Source: Paragyromitra xinjiangensis
Taxonomy: Eukaryota > Ascomycota > Pezizomycetes > Pezizales > Discinaceae
NCBI GenBank assembly: GCA_038503065.1
Contig: JBCAMK010000009.1
Span: 558,001 to 622,000, forward strand
Length of the DNA stretch: 64,000 bases
Direction of reading: 5' to 3'
Part shown: in pieces, positions 1 to 11,335 of the stretch
Position numbering within the stretch: the first letter of the stretch is position 1
Layout: every line of letters begins with the position of its first letter
Translations under genes and position numbers: made by a program
The notes under the pieces: generated by a model
Seen by the model: the letters and a program-made list of their open reading frames with translations, nothing else
The model's database searches: none
What the model was told of the DNA's origin: nothing

Positions 1-247
1 GAGTGGGTTGGAGATGACTGAGGTTATCACTGGTACTTGTAGCCAGAATTCTCCCGAGTCTCGTCCCACCGGTCCATCCCGTGATGCCCCTCCACACCCG
101 CGTTCAACCGAGATGCAAGTCTGCACGTGTGTCTAGGTAGTTAACCCTTGTCACGGGTCCCCGCATGGCAACGACGTCAAGCTTCAGGCTAGGGTTCTCC
201 GCGTCTAACCAAGAGTTTCGCAAAGCCGACAACAGTAACGAAATGCG

Positions 248-1134
248 ATGAGCGCTCCAAAGTATCAACCCTACGCCCCTTCGCCGTATTCATACACGCC
301 TTCTCCACACTCGCTATCAACCTCCATTTCGCTTGATGAAGAAGTTAAGCTCTCTACGTCATCGCAGCAGCGAGAGCTAAATGAGAGTCTGGCAGAGATA
401 TACTCGATAATTGTAACTCTGGATTTCTTGGAGAAGGCGTATATCAAAGATAGCATTAATCAAGAAGTGTATGTTGATTCGGATTAGTTACCCTGTGCAT
501 GTGGGAGGAAGGGGTTCTGATGAAGGAAGATAGGTACACACCGACATGTTTGCGACTACTTGGACAGTACAAGACACTGCTCAAGAGCCCGGGTGTCTCA
601 TCCGCTTTTGGCGATCTGGAAACCTTCAAGCGTGAATACGATGTATTTTCCCCAAGGATTGTAAATTTTATTCCCCACTGACTTGTCCAGATTGAATACC
701 CGTCTGCAACCGAACGTCTAAAAATCGGTGTCCCAGCCACCTTCGAACAACCCGTCCACAATGCTGCCTCCTCTGCACCAACCGCCATCTCTGCTAAAGC
801 AGCTGCTGAGGCGACCCAGAACTTCATCACGTTTATGGATGCCCTTCGTCTCTCCTTCACGGCCAAGTACCAGCTGCACCCACTGCTCAGTGATGTTATC
901 ACCGCGGTAAATAATGTTACTGGTGCGAAAGAATTTGAAGGGAGACAAAATATCATTAAGTGGTTGATTGTTTTGAATCAGATGGGCGCAGGGGATGAGA
1001 TTACGGAAGCCCAGGGGCAGCAGGTAAGTTTTCTTTTCGGGGTGATGTGTGAAGGATTGGACGCTGATATGGTGGCGTAGATGTTGTTTGATATAGAGAA
1101 TGCGTATAATGAGTTCTATAAAAATTTACATTAA
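248..1134 (+). CDS. VPS28: ESCRT-I subunit Vps28
   Basis: Four exons: 248-466, 526-642, 691-1023 and 1081-1134, giving 240 residues, a normal length for the family. The joins keep frame and restore the Vps28 core (LEKAYIKDSI followed by YTPTCLRLLGQYK) and the C-terminal four-helix domain (FMDALRLSFTAKYQLHPLL, then FDIENAYNEFYKNL at the very end). Vps28 is a subunit of ESCRT-I on endosomes. Its N-terminal part binds Vps23 and its C-terminal domain recruits ESCRT-II for sorting ubiquitinated cargo into multivesicular bodies. The N-terminus is preceded by a Pro/Tyr/Ser-rich stretch of about 25 residues, common in filamentous fungi. The first donor (GTGTAT) is weaker than the others; a GTATGT lies two bases downstream but would break the frame. 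The gene looks intact. Confidence 0.95.
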
Positions 1135-1967
1135 CGGATACACTCAAAGGGTTATGAAGGAGTGGTAGTTCTGAGAATGATTGTTTCATTTTAAACTCCG
1201 TGTACGAGACCTTGTTGGCCACATCCAAATGGCCTCGCTTGGGTGGGTAGGGCCGCTGTGCGTGAGAATCCTGGGAGGGAATCCTGGGTATGGAGTTGGC
1301 TATTGATTTTTTTTGGCTCATGCGCAGATGAGGGAAGAAGTGTTCGGCATAAGTGAAGGATGGAGAAGAATGTTTTGCTGAGCACTGTACAGTTATATAC
1401 TTCCACTTACTTGAAATCTTATAATCACAAGAAGGTTTAGGTGGGATGGTGGTTCTGCAAGCGCTATGCTAGATATCTCCTTTCCACACAAAGAGAGTCA
1501 ACTGGCTTTAGTATATAAAGTCGGAACCGTCGGTATCTTTTGGTACTTGCTCTGTGAATTTCCCGAGTTTTTGGAGTGCATAGATTTTGGGACCCCACTC
1601 AAGCTTCGTAGTTTGTCGTAGTGAAGCTGTCATATGCCCGTTCTATTATCCCCCAGCGCATGCTTACTTTGGAATCGCAAATTCTGCTATCCTCTCTGTA
1701 ATCTATAGCTCTAATATCACCGGTACCTCTGCGAATTATGTATCGGGACCATCGATCAATCGATTGCTCTCAATAATAGTGGTCCCGCGCTATCGTCATT
1801 TCCCGACCTCACCTTGTCAGTCATGGAACAGAAGTTCCATCCCACTGCATGATGTCACCCTAAATTTGATCCATAACGGACTCAAAAACATCTGCCAAGG
1901 GCTCTAGGTGTTTATTAATCAACCTACGGGGTCGAGAAATAGATATACCTAATTAGTAGGTAAGTTA
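1135..1967. other. Intergenic, nothing recognised
   Basis: No open frame here has protein-like composition, and no tRNA or clear repeat was seen. It separates VPS28 from the decayed coding remnant that follows. Confidence 0.5.
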
Positions 1968-2510
1968 GTGAACAACCGATCTGGATTTGAGTACCTTAGA
2001 GAACGCCTGGCTGCTGCCCAAGTCTCGTATTTGAAAACTGAAGAGAATTTTTTCGGCACAAATCTACCCAAGCCTCCGAATTCCGAACTAGAGGAGCTAA
2101 GGGGACGTATAAGTAGTATAGTGCTATTTTTAACGTTTTATGATTCCTGATAGGCAAGGCATTACTGCAGCGCTTTTCAACAGCGATCTCAAAGGCATCT
2201 ATCAGGGGCTAGAAACACTCAAATTAAACCTAGAAGGTCTCTGGAAGACACCAGAAGAGGTGTTGATCTATCCTCCGTTATGCAGCACGAGGCCGAAATG
2301 AAGTGGCATATGAGGAGAGTCTGCAACAATGCTGAGATGCTCTTCTCACGGGTTATTGAGAAAAGGCTTATTAAGGTAGGGTGCGGGGAGAAATGAGGGT
2401 TGAAGACTTTTATGACTGAGATTCAGCAACTATTTGTGGAGGAGTGTATGAAGCCTTTGTGGATGACTTTAGCAGGGAAGTCGAAATTGCTGAGGCGAAT
2501 AGTCTATATA
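1968..2510 (+). pseudogene. Decayed coding remnant, unknown family
   Basis: Several adjoining open segments look protein-like but cannot be joined cleanly. The first (about 1968-2107) reads FEYLRERLAAAQVSYLKTEE. After a plausible intron (2108-2153) a second reads GITAALFNSDLKGIYQGLE. Near 2250-2270 the frame must shift to continue into HEAEMKWHMRRVCNNAEML, because the only gt..ag there would make an intron of 26 bases, too short. A third segment (from about 2427) reads FVEECMKPLWMTLAGK. No start codon was found; the upstream in-frame sequence reaches a stop. The content is charged and helical, like the other small unknown proteins of this window (48.3 and 49.5 kb), but no family is recognised. 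It could also be a real gene with an intron I have not modelled. Confidence 0.35.
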
Positions 2511-3339
2511 AGGTTTCCCCGCTAAAACCTCCGCTAGTTAAGTACATGTATTAGGTCTCGCATATCTATGTAAGCACTAAGCTTGTTACTAGAAGGAATT
2601 GCATTTTTAAGGTTAGGTGTTTCTGGAGTATCCATGTGCGAATATCCCACGATAAATCACTTTAGATTATTTAGGAGTTTCATCACGAACATATATGTAA
2701 TAACCATGATCCAAGCTCTATTTATTATTAAAGAGAGGATGAAGGTCGTGGAGGATAGCTTAGGCTTGGTCAATCTAGACTTATTAAGCAGTAATCATAA
2801 CTATTTTGAAATGACTCCTGGCATCGCTGCCATCTCGTTGGCGTTCCGATACCTGAGCGATTATATAGGCATTAGCGCTGGCCATTTTCGAACGGTGATA
2901 GTTGGTTTAGGGTAGGATTATACTATTATATATACGTAACGTTCCAGAGAGAGTTTATATTCGAATGTATTCCAATTGCAATGATTTCTGAGATTAGCTG
3001 GATTTTTTGAGAGCAATCTAGTTCTGCTGTTACGAGCGCACAGACGGTTTGGTAATTTTCTTTGGTTTTAATATTATTGCCAGGGGCTACCAGTATTCTA
3101 TAGCCTTATTTATAGTTGTGTTGTAATTTTCTGGCCTCTAGACTGCTTCGGGTGTTGGGTCTGCTTTAGAAAGCCTTTGTATCACTCAAAGAAAAGCGAA
3201 GCTGGCTTAAATTAGTGATGATTCTCGGAGGTTGTGGGGGGGGTAAATTTACGCTTTTTGATAGGTACATGTCTTAGTATCCGCGGGCGAATTTTCTTCA
3301 TGCACTATCACTCATGGTATTGCGATGGACTCTACCAGC

Positions 3340-3540
3340 GCGGTAAATGCATCAGTAAATGCATTATTTACTCACCCATTATTTTCTATAGGTAAGTCGT
3401 CGGTAAATGCATCAAATCCTTATATATTATTTCTGTGGGAAAGAAAGGCATCAGGAAAGGCATCAGGAAAGTCGTAGGGGAATGCATCAAAAGCACAGGA
3501 CTAGCTTGAGCCAGAGAAAAGTGTTAAGAGTTAATGCATC
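3340..3540. repeat. Cluster of ATGCAT-centred short repeats
   Basis: Short direct units of the form GGTAAATGCATCA recur at about 3343-3355, 3355-3364 and 3403-3415, with degenerate versions (GGCATCAGGAAA twice near 3448-3472, GGGAATGCATCA near 3478, TAATGCATC near 3532). The array is irregular and non-coding. A second small tandem (AGGGAAACAGG) follows near 3628-3650. No function is inferred. Confidence 0.55.
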
Positions 3541-3732
3541 TTCGCATATTAGTATCGCCGTATTGTGAGATAATTGCCTAGGATGCTCGGCTGGGTGAAT
3601 GTAGTCTACAGGCCGTCACGAAAACAGGAGGGAAACAGGAGGGAAACAGGGAGCCTATGCCCCTGGCTAAAAGGCTAGAGCACAGCTGGCGTCCACCGAT
3701 TCACCAAAACACTATACACTCCCGAGATTTGC

Positions 3733-4260
3733 TCACTGAGAAGCTCCCCAGTTCCTACATATGACTTCAAATCTACCACTATAAAGCCTTCTCTTGAGTT
3801 CCTGGTAGAGATACCATAGGTTATCGACTCGATCTCCCAGAACCTCTATATCGATCCCAGTAGACCTATCAGTAGTCTAGCTGAGAAGTTTCTTCGTTTT
3901 AAAACAAGCTCTGATTCTGACAATACGATTTCTTAGTACAAAGAAATTATGGGTGAGAATTTTCTTGATTTCGTAGGCTGCTAGAGTCGAGTTTTCAAAA
4001 CCCGACGAATCAAAACGGTGGCGGTTTCTGCGGTACCACTCAAGGATATCCATTTTCTGCTGGACGATGTCAAGTTCCTTGAGAAAGTTGTTTGGCATAG
4101 TCAGATCCGGTAGTGGTTTAAGAAGCCTCTCACGAGCAGGTGGGCCAATAAAAACTCTGACTTCAGATCCGTGAGGATTGGGGAAATCGATACGGCTCTT
4201 GGAAGTCCCGGTAATTTCAAGTTCTAAAGTCATCTCTTGTTGGTGAAATTTTTTATGCAA
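3733..4260 (-). CDS. Small hypothetical protein
   Basis: Proposed two-exon gene: exon 1 from the ATG at 4260 (or the internal ATG at 4233) to 3940, and exon 2 from 3876 to the stop at 3733-3735, giving 154 or 145 residues. The 63-base intron has donor GTACTA and acceptor CTAG; without it the first frame ends at 3877. Exon 1 contains LDIVQQKMDILEWYRRNRHRF and exon 2 VDNLWYLYQELKRRLYSGRF, both amphipathic and charged as in real proteins. No signal peptide, membrane segment or known domain is visible, and the family is unrecognised. It lies in a repeat-containing, gene-poor stretch and may be lineage-specific. The exon join is inference. Confidence 0.45.
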
Positions 4261-5790
4261 GATAGAGAGATAGGAAGCAAATATGTGAATAGATGTATGG
4301 GTAAATGTATAGGAAGTGGGCGAGAAAAAAATTATGAAAAATATAGAATATTGATCCTTGGAACGGTCATATGGGTGATCAGCAGATCAATATTTGGGGT
4401 GGTTGGGGGCAAACGGGACTATGTATCTCTTAGGTACATAGGCATATATATACATTTATGTGCGTAGTAAATTCAAGTGTCAGGCAAGCTTATTCCCAAA
4501 ACTGTCCTATAGAACCGACTTATGAAAGATATATGCATGAGTGTGGACGGTTACGGGTTTATGGAAACCCCTCTAAAATTCTGTTACGCACGTCCTTTAT
4601 ATACTAAGAGTGAATTTTATATTACATAGCTCCATCGCCTATAGTCATACTATATCCCTAGGACCGGGAACATACCACCAGCCCCAATGTATCGTAAAAG
4701 TGTCGGTATGTACGTGATGGGATTCGAGGTACATGTAGTTGTCATTGCATAGGCGCGACGGCACGCTGTTTTATCTGTGGAGTTTTCAGCCCGTCCCTTT
4801 GTCTTTCTCGTTTCCTACTCCCGCCTAGATACGCGAGGGAGATTTTAGACGAGAATTCGCTCTTATCTAACTTTGTGTTTTTTTCCAGGATCGAAGCTGT
4901 AGGTTGTGCAAGTTTTAAACTCATTCAAGTATAATGGCTTTGGTTTGTGTTAGAGGTAACTAAATTGATCTAGAAACGAGCGACTAAAAAAATCTTATAC
5001 CTAAGCTCACCTCACCTACCTTCTCCACCAGATCACCAGACTAGATGTTCGCAAGTCTGTTTATTGGCCTGTCTACCAATTCCACACAGATACAGGGCGT
5101 AAATAAACACGACCATGGGGATTAAGTGTTGCAATACCTCACCTAATTCCTAATTGGGAAATGTGAACAACGAGCCTCTATGATCTAAAATATTAGTCTC
5201 GTCCAATCGCGCATCTCCCACATCACCATCGGGTTTCGCCTTTCAGCTTAAATCAAGGCATGGATAGCTGGAAGTTACAGTGGCGGGGCGGGGAGGATAC
5301 CCACGTCCATTCAGCTACTTTCCCCATCGGTATTATTGACCAAAAAGCTGTGAAGCCATGCAGCAAAACTATCGATGGGAATGGCCAATGCCCCCGTACA
5401 TTTCCTCGATCATATTGCACTTCTTCTCGCGAAGAAGTCGAGAAAAGATGTCCCCACTATCTCAATTCCCCCCAAAAAGTATCTCACTGTCGGTGAATGT
5501 TTTTGGGAACTCAACTAACCCCGGAGGTAATAGTGCTATTTGGTATTCCCCGCCACCAAAAGTGGAAGAATTGCTTGGCCCTAACCGCACGTGCACCCTA
5601 TTTTCCTGAGTAGGTTAAATTATGGCCTCGTTTCCAGGCTCTCTAGTAGTCGGTTCTCGATGTGTAAATATCTATGTACCTCTCATACCACGGTCACATG
5701 ATTTAAGTTTGGGAACCTCTCTCCAGAGAGCCTGGTCATTAAGTATGACTGCCAGACCTCGAAAAAAATAATTCCTGGGAATCCGCTATC
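4261..5790. other. Intergenic, no gene seen
   Basis: AT-leaning sequence with many in-frame stops and no protein-like frame. It carries one copy of the over-represented palindrome TACATGTA at 4730-4737. Confidence 0.45.
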
Positions 5791-6055
5791 CACACACCTA
5801 TCTGTCAAATAATGCTCGGCGCTCAATTTGCGCTAGTCTATTTCCTAATGCGCTCTCTGGCTCCAAACTCCAATACCTATAAAATTCAAGATTCTCCTAG
5901 AAGAAGGGGGGGTGAGTCTCTTTGGGGTTTGTAGCTCAAGTGAAGCGCTCTATTAATACTAGGGCGCAATACCTTAAAGAATTAATTTGACCTCTTGCGC
6001 TCCTGGTATTTGGTGTTGCGCTCCTGCAAGATAAATCATCAGTAAAAAAAAAAAG

Positions 6056-6100
6056 GCGTCCAGAAGGGTAACATTGCATAATGGCATTTTGACCCTCTAG
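6056..6100 (+). repeat. Left copy of 45-bp direct repeat flanking the minisatellite
   Basis: It begins GCGTCCAGAAGGGTA and contains ATGGCATTTTG about 27 bases later. The same pair of blocks, similarly spaced, recurs at 7664-7709 on the other side of the minisatellite. Confidence 0.6.
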
Positions 6101-6594
6101 AAGACGGGCATTGCCTCTCGAAACCCTCCTGGCGGCCTACCTGCGCCCGTGGTGCGTCCAGGCGCGCTCTGACCAACTCTTACCGCCAGCCAACACCCGG
6201 GCGCCTTTGGGCGACCTGTGTGCGTCCGACACCCTCCCGATGCGTGTAGCTGCCGGAACCTTTTTTTTTTTTCGCTAAGTCAAAACCCTGACCCTAGGCA
6301 CTTAGCGATTTTCAAAATCTTCAAGCTTCGCTTAGGTGTCGCCTAAGCAACGCCTACTAAGACAACTCCCCCTATTCCTTCCCATCTGCTTCCCCCTATT
6401 CTCTCCCACCCATTCCCTACTAACATCGTGAGATTTAGGCCTCGAGCAATAAGCTCTGCTTCCGAAGAACCTCCTGGTAACGTCTTGCTTCCGTTTATTT
6501 GACTCCCGCTGATATGCCTCCCAGACTCGGTTCGATTCACACTGCCTGCCTGCCTCGCTGCTTCCGCCCAAGCGAGCTCAGGAGGCAACTAAAT

Positions 6595-7375
6595 TCGCTG
6601 CCAGCCTCTGGCAGGTCGTCGATTTGCTGCCTGCGCTGCCTGCGCCTGCGCCATATGGTCGATTCGCTGCTGCAGCTTCCGCCGCTTCCTCCACTTCCGC
6701 CGCATGGTCAATTTGCTGCCTGAGCTTCCGCCATATGGTCGATTCGCTGCCTGCGCTTCTGCCGCTTCCTCCGCTTCCGCCATATGGTCGATTCGCTGCC
6801 TGAGCTTCCGCCGCTTCCTCCGCTTCCGCCATATGGTCAATTCGCTGCTGCAGCTTCCGCTGCCTGCGCCAATAGGTCGATTCGCTGCCTGCGCTTCTGC
6901 CGCTTCCTCCGCTTCCGCCATATGGTCAATTCGCTGCCTGAGCTTCCGCCGCTTCCTCCGCTTCCGCCATATGGTCGATTCGCTGCTGCAGCTTCCGCCG
7001 CTTCCTCCGCTTCCGCCATATGGTCAATCCGCTGCTGCAGCTTCCGCTGCCTGCGCCAATAGGTCAATTCGCTGCCTGCACTGCCTGCGCTGCCTGCGCT
7101 GCCTGCACCTGCGCCATATAGTCGATTCGCTGCCTGCGCTTCTGCCGCTTCCTCCGCTTCCGCCATATGGTCGATTCGCTGCTGCAGCTTCCTCCGCCTC
7201 CGCCACATGGTCAATCCGCTGCCTGAGCTTCCTGCGCCTGCGCCAATAGGTCGATTCGCTGCCTGCGCCGCCGCTGCGCTGTATATTGTTGATTCGCCGC
7301 AGCCTCCGCAGCCTCCGCTATATGGTCACTTTTTTCGCAGCTTCCGCGCCTGCGCCAATTGGTTGATTCATTGCG
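6595..7375. repeat. GC-rich minisatellite, 49-bp unit with 9-bp steps
   Basis: About 16 tandem units are anchored by ATATGGTCGATTCGCTG followed by pyrimidine-rich CTGC/CTTCCGC modules. The GGTC anchor falls at 6614, 6657, 6706, 6737, 6786, 6835, 6875, 6924, 6973, 7022, 7062, 7120 (AGTC), 7169, 7209 and 7248, with degenerate copies after. Spacings are mostly 49 bases or 49 plus or minus multiples of 9 (31, 40, 58). The unit is not a multiple of three, so reading frames rotate between copies. The long open frames on both strands are therefore by-products of biased composition rather than genes. Confidence 0.85.
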
Positions 7376-7663
7376 GGTAGTAAATGTTTGTACAAATAGA
7401 TAGATAGATCCATAGAATAGTAGTATATAAATCAATAGAACGAATTCGAGCCATACATGCAAAGCGTGCAATTCCAAACCTACCATAATGTGCTGGCCCC
7501 GCAAGAGGTTCCCCCGGACGTACAGAGGTCGACAGGCTTCGTCCAGACTGCAGCTCCAGCGCGACCAGAGCTCATCCGCACGATCGTAGCCTCTAGCGAC
7601 CGCTTTCAGACGGCCAGAGCTCCTACCCCATGTCTTCTGGACGACGTGTAGTTGGGCCACGCT

Positions 7664-7709
7664 GCGTCCGGAAGGGTATGTTTCCGCCATGGCATTTTGG
7701 CGTCCAGAG
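7664..7709 (+). repeat. Right copy of 45-bp direct repeat flanking the minisatellite
   Basis: It begins GCGTCCGGAAGGGTA and contains CATGGCATTTTG, matching 6056-6100 in order and orientation. It is followed by a further GCGTCCAGAGGG block. Confidence 0.6.
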
Positions 7710-8019
7710 GGACTTTACGGCATTTCCGTTTTTTGCTGATGATCTGTGATTTAGACTGCTATCCTAACCACCAACCTCCACTAACTTGTACAGCAACAGC
7801 AAGTAAGCGCTCTATTAATTATTAATCCTAAAGACCTATAAAGTTATTCCCTGGGCAATGCACTTGGCGCCGAGGAAACGCCGAGAGCGCCGCTCTACTA
7901 GATACATTCCTTTATTCAGGTCTTTGTGATCATTAATTAAAGTTCAAACTAATTAGCGCATTAGGAAACTAACTAGCCCAGATGAAGCGCCGAGTCTTAT
8001 TTAATAGAATAGGGGGGTG

Positions 8020-9196
8020 CTTTAACAGTTTTATGTGGTTTCCCATGATCCTATTTTTCCTTATTAGATTTTTGGACTTAATGTCCAGGCGCTACCAGCT
8101 GAAGAGAGTGGTTGGCAGATATATCATGTGATTTTCCAGAAACCCCTAAACCCTAACCAAGGATATCTGCACTAACCACTCCTAAAGCTAGGTAAGAGCC
8201 TGGATTCGAGGCCAGTTAAATTATGACGGGCATATTTAATGGGGAAGTCCCGTGATTCCTTTTTCTAGAATGGCATCCACATATGTATTTTAGTCAGCCT
8301 GCTCACCCGGCTTATCAGCCAAATCTGGCTCACCGACAGCTTAGAAGACAGCAGCATTGAACATACATGTACTTATACTCTACCATAATTACCTGAAAAT
8401 GCATTCGTGTGGCGGTAGTTTTTGATTCACACCGCGGCAGCGCTTTACGACTTGGTTGGCCAAATTCACACCCCTGTTTTCAGGTACTTAAGGTAGAGCA
8501 TAAGTAATTACCCCCGTATATTGGCCTCTATATAGGTTCATGCCGTTTCCACAGGCTTTCTCCGAAACCTTATCTGGTGTTAGAAATTAAATTTTACTAG
8601 GTATTACAACACGCTAGGGATAAGATTAAGCGGGCCCACCCAAAGAGTCGGGAATTATGTACGAGCTCTCAAGGAAGTGCGCTTCGGTGACACATTTTCT
8701 ATTATTGGGTTAATTAGGTTTGAGTAATTACTCAGCTGAGCACTTGCCAAGAACTGCATGCTGCTAAAAATACCATCAGAGAAAGGTGATGATTTCCGTC
8801 AGCATCCCAGGGGATGGTATTTTTGGCTCAAACAGCTACTTGCAGCCCAGTTTGGGAAGACGCGGCGTTTTGGTGGCCTCCAGTCTGGTGATTATCGAGT
8901 GATACCCCGTGACCACTCACTCAGAACGAAAACATATTGACGCGAAACCCCTCAATTTAATTTGAAAATTGACCAAGCACCACATGGATGTTTAATACCC
9001 AAAAGTCGCCCTTCCGCCTCAAAAATATAACCTAGGAGAAAAAAGCAACCCACGCATAAAAAAATAGCAATACCTAAAGTCAAGAAAATAAAAATTCGAA
9101 ACAAAAAAGTTGTCCTTCCATCACGTCGTGGTATCCGTGTCCCAAGTTCATTAGTGCAAAAGAAGATATCAAACTCCTCGCAATACGCCAATTTCT
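8020..9196. other. Intergenic between repeat element and kinase gene
   Basis: No gene was seen. It contains the hairpin at 8371-8505 and a short telomere-like string (CCCTAAACCCTAACC near 8145-8159) that is too short to call a telomeric repeat. Confidence 0.4.
8371..8505. repeat. Small inverted-repeat (hairpin) element
   Basis: The arms 8371-8399 and 8477-8505 are reverse complements at 26 of 29 positions (shared blocks CTCTACC and ACCTGAAAA). They are separated by 77 bases. A TACATGTA palindrome overlaps the left edge (8364-8371). No open frame is present. It may be a miniature foldback element or a transcribed hairpin. Confidence 0.6.
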
Positions 9197-10816
<1,620 letters not shown>

Positions 10817-11335
10817 TATCGCGATAAGCTCGGTTGCGTTATAGGTTAGAGAGCGAATTCCGTTTTATTGGATGTGATGTAGTCACGAATTCGAGTGCGT
10901 GCGGAGAATTGGTGTAGCGAAAACTGGAGAGAATGATGCGAACTCAAAGCACACAGCGAGGAGGAGAGAGGGGATATCAGCTATCGTTGCTCACTTGTGT
11001 TGAAGGTGGAGGTGGACAAAGACGATGTCAGCATGCAGGGCTGGGTAACAATAGGTAGCTTAGCAAGGCGCAGGGCAGAGTGGGGCAAACTGGTCCGGTT
11101 ACGGCGATCGGTCCCTTATTATAGCGATCATCACACGTTATCCTGTCACGCAAAAAAAAGGGTACCACAACACAGTGTGAATTTTAATTGGTTACGTATA
11201 TTCCTAAAATCCGGAAGAAAAAAAAAAAGAAAACTCTGATAGGAGATGTAGAAACAAGCAAGCACCCTCGCAACAAGACCCATCAGATAGAATTGACCTA
11301 AGCCTGACCCCATCATAAAACTATGCAAATTCTAC
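10817..11335. other. Intergenic between Argonaute 3' end and kinase 5' end
   Basis: No gene was seen. It holds the kinase promoter on the minus strand and the Argonaute 3' flank. Confidence 0.5.

Larger units (their letters stand above)
5791..8019. mobile_element. 2.2-kb element with imperfect terminal inverted repeats
   Basis: The segment 5791-5854 matches the reverse complement of 7955-8019 over about 65 bases with roughly 13 mismatches and one gap. Shared blocks include CTCGGCGCT and TTTCCTAATGCGCT. No transposase frame was found inside; the interior holds a GC-rich minisatellite (6595-7375) and two pairs of direct repeats (5938/7801 and 6056/7664). No target-site duplication could be identified, so the exact ends are uncertain. 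The structure fits a non-autonomous, decayed DNA transposon; a locally duplicated inversion is the alternative. Confidence 0.55.

Noticed and set aside
6332..7690. Several long overlapping frames of 80-180 codons on both strands
   Set aside because: They run through the 49-bp minisatellite, whose unit is not a multiple of three; the Ala/Glu- and Leu/Pro/Arg-rich translations are compositional artefacts.
8140..8160. Interstitial telomeric repeat
   Set aside because: Only about two imperfect CCCTAA units; too short to distinguish from chance.
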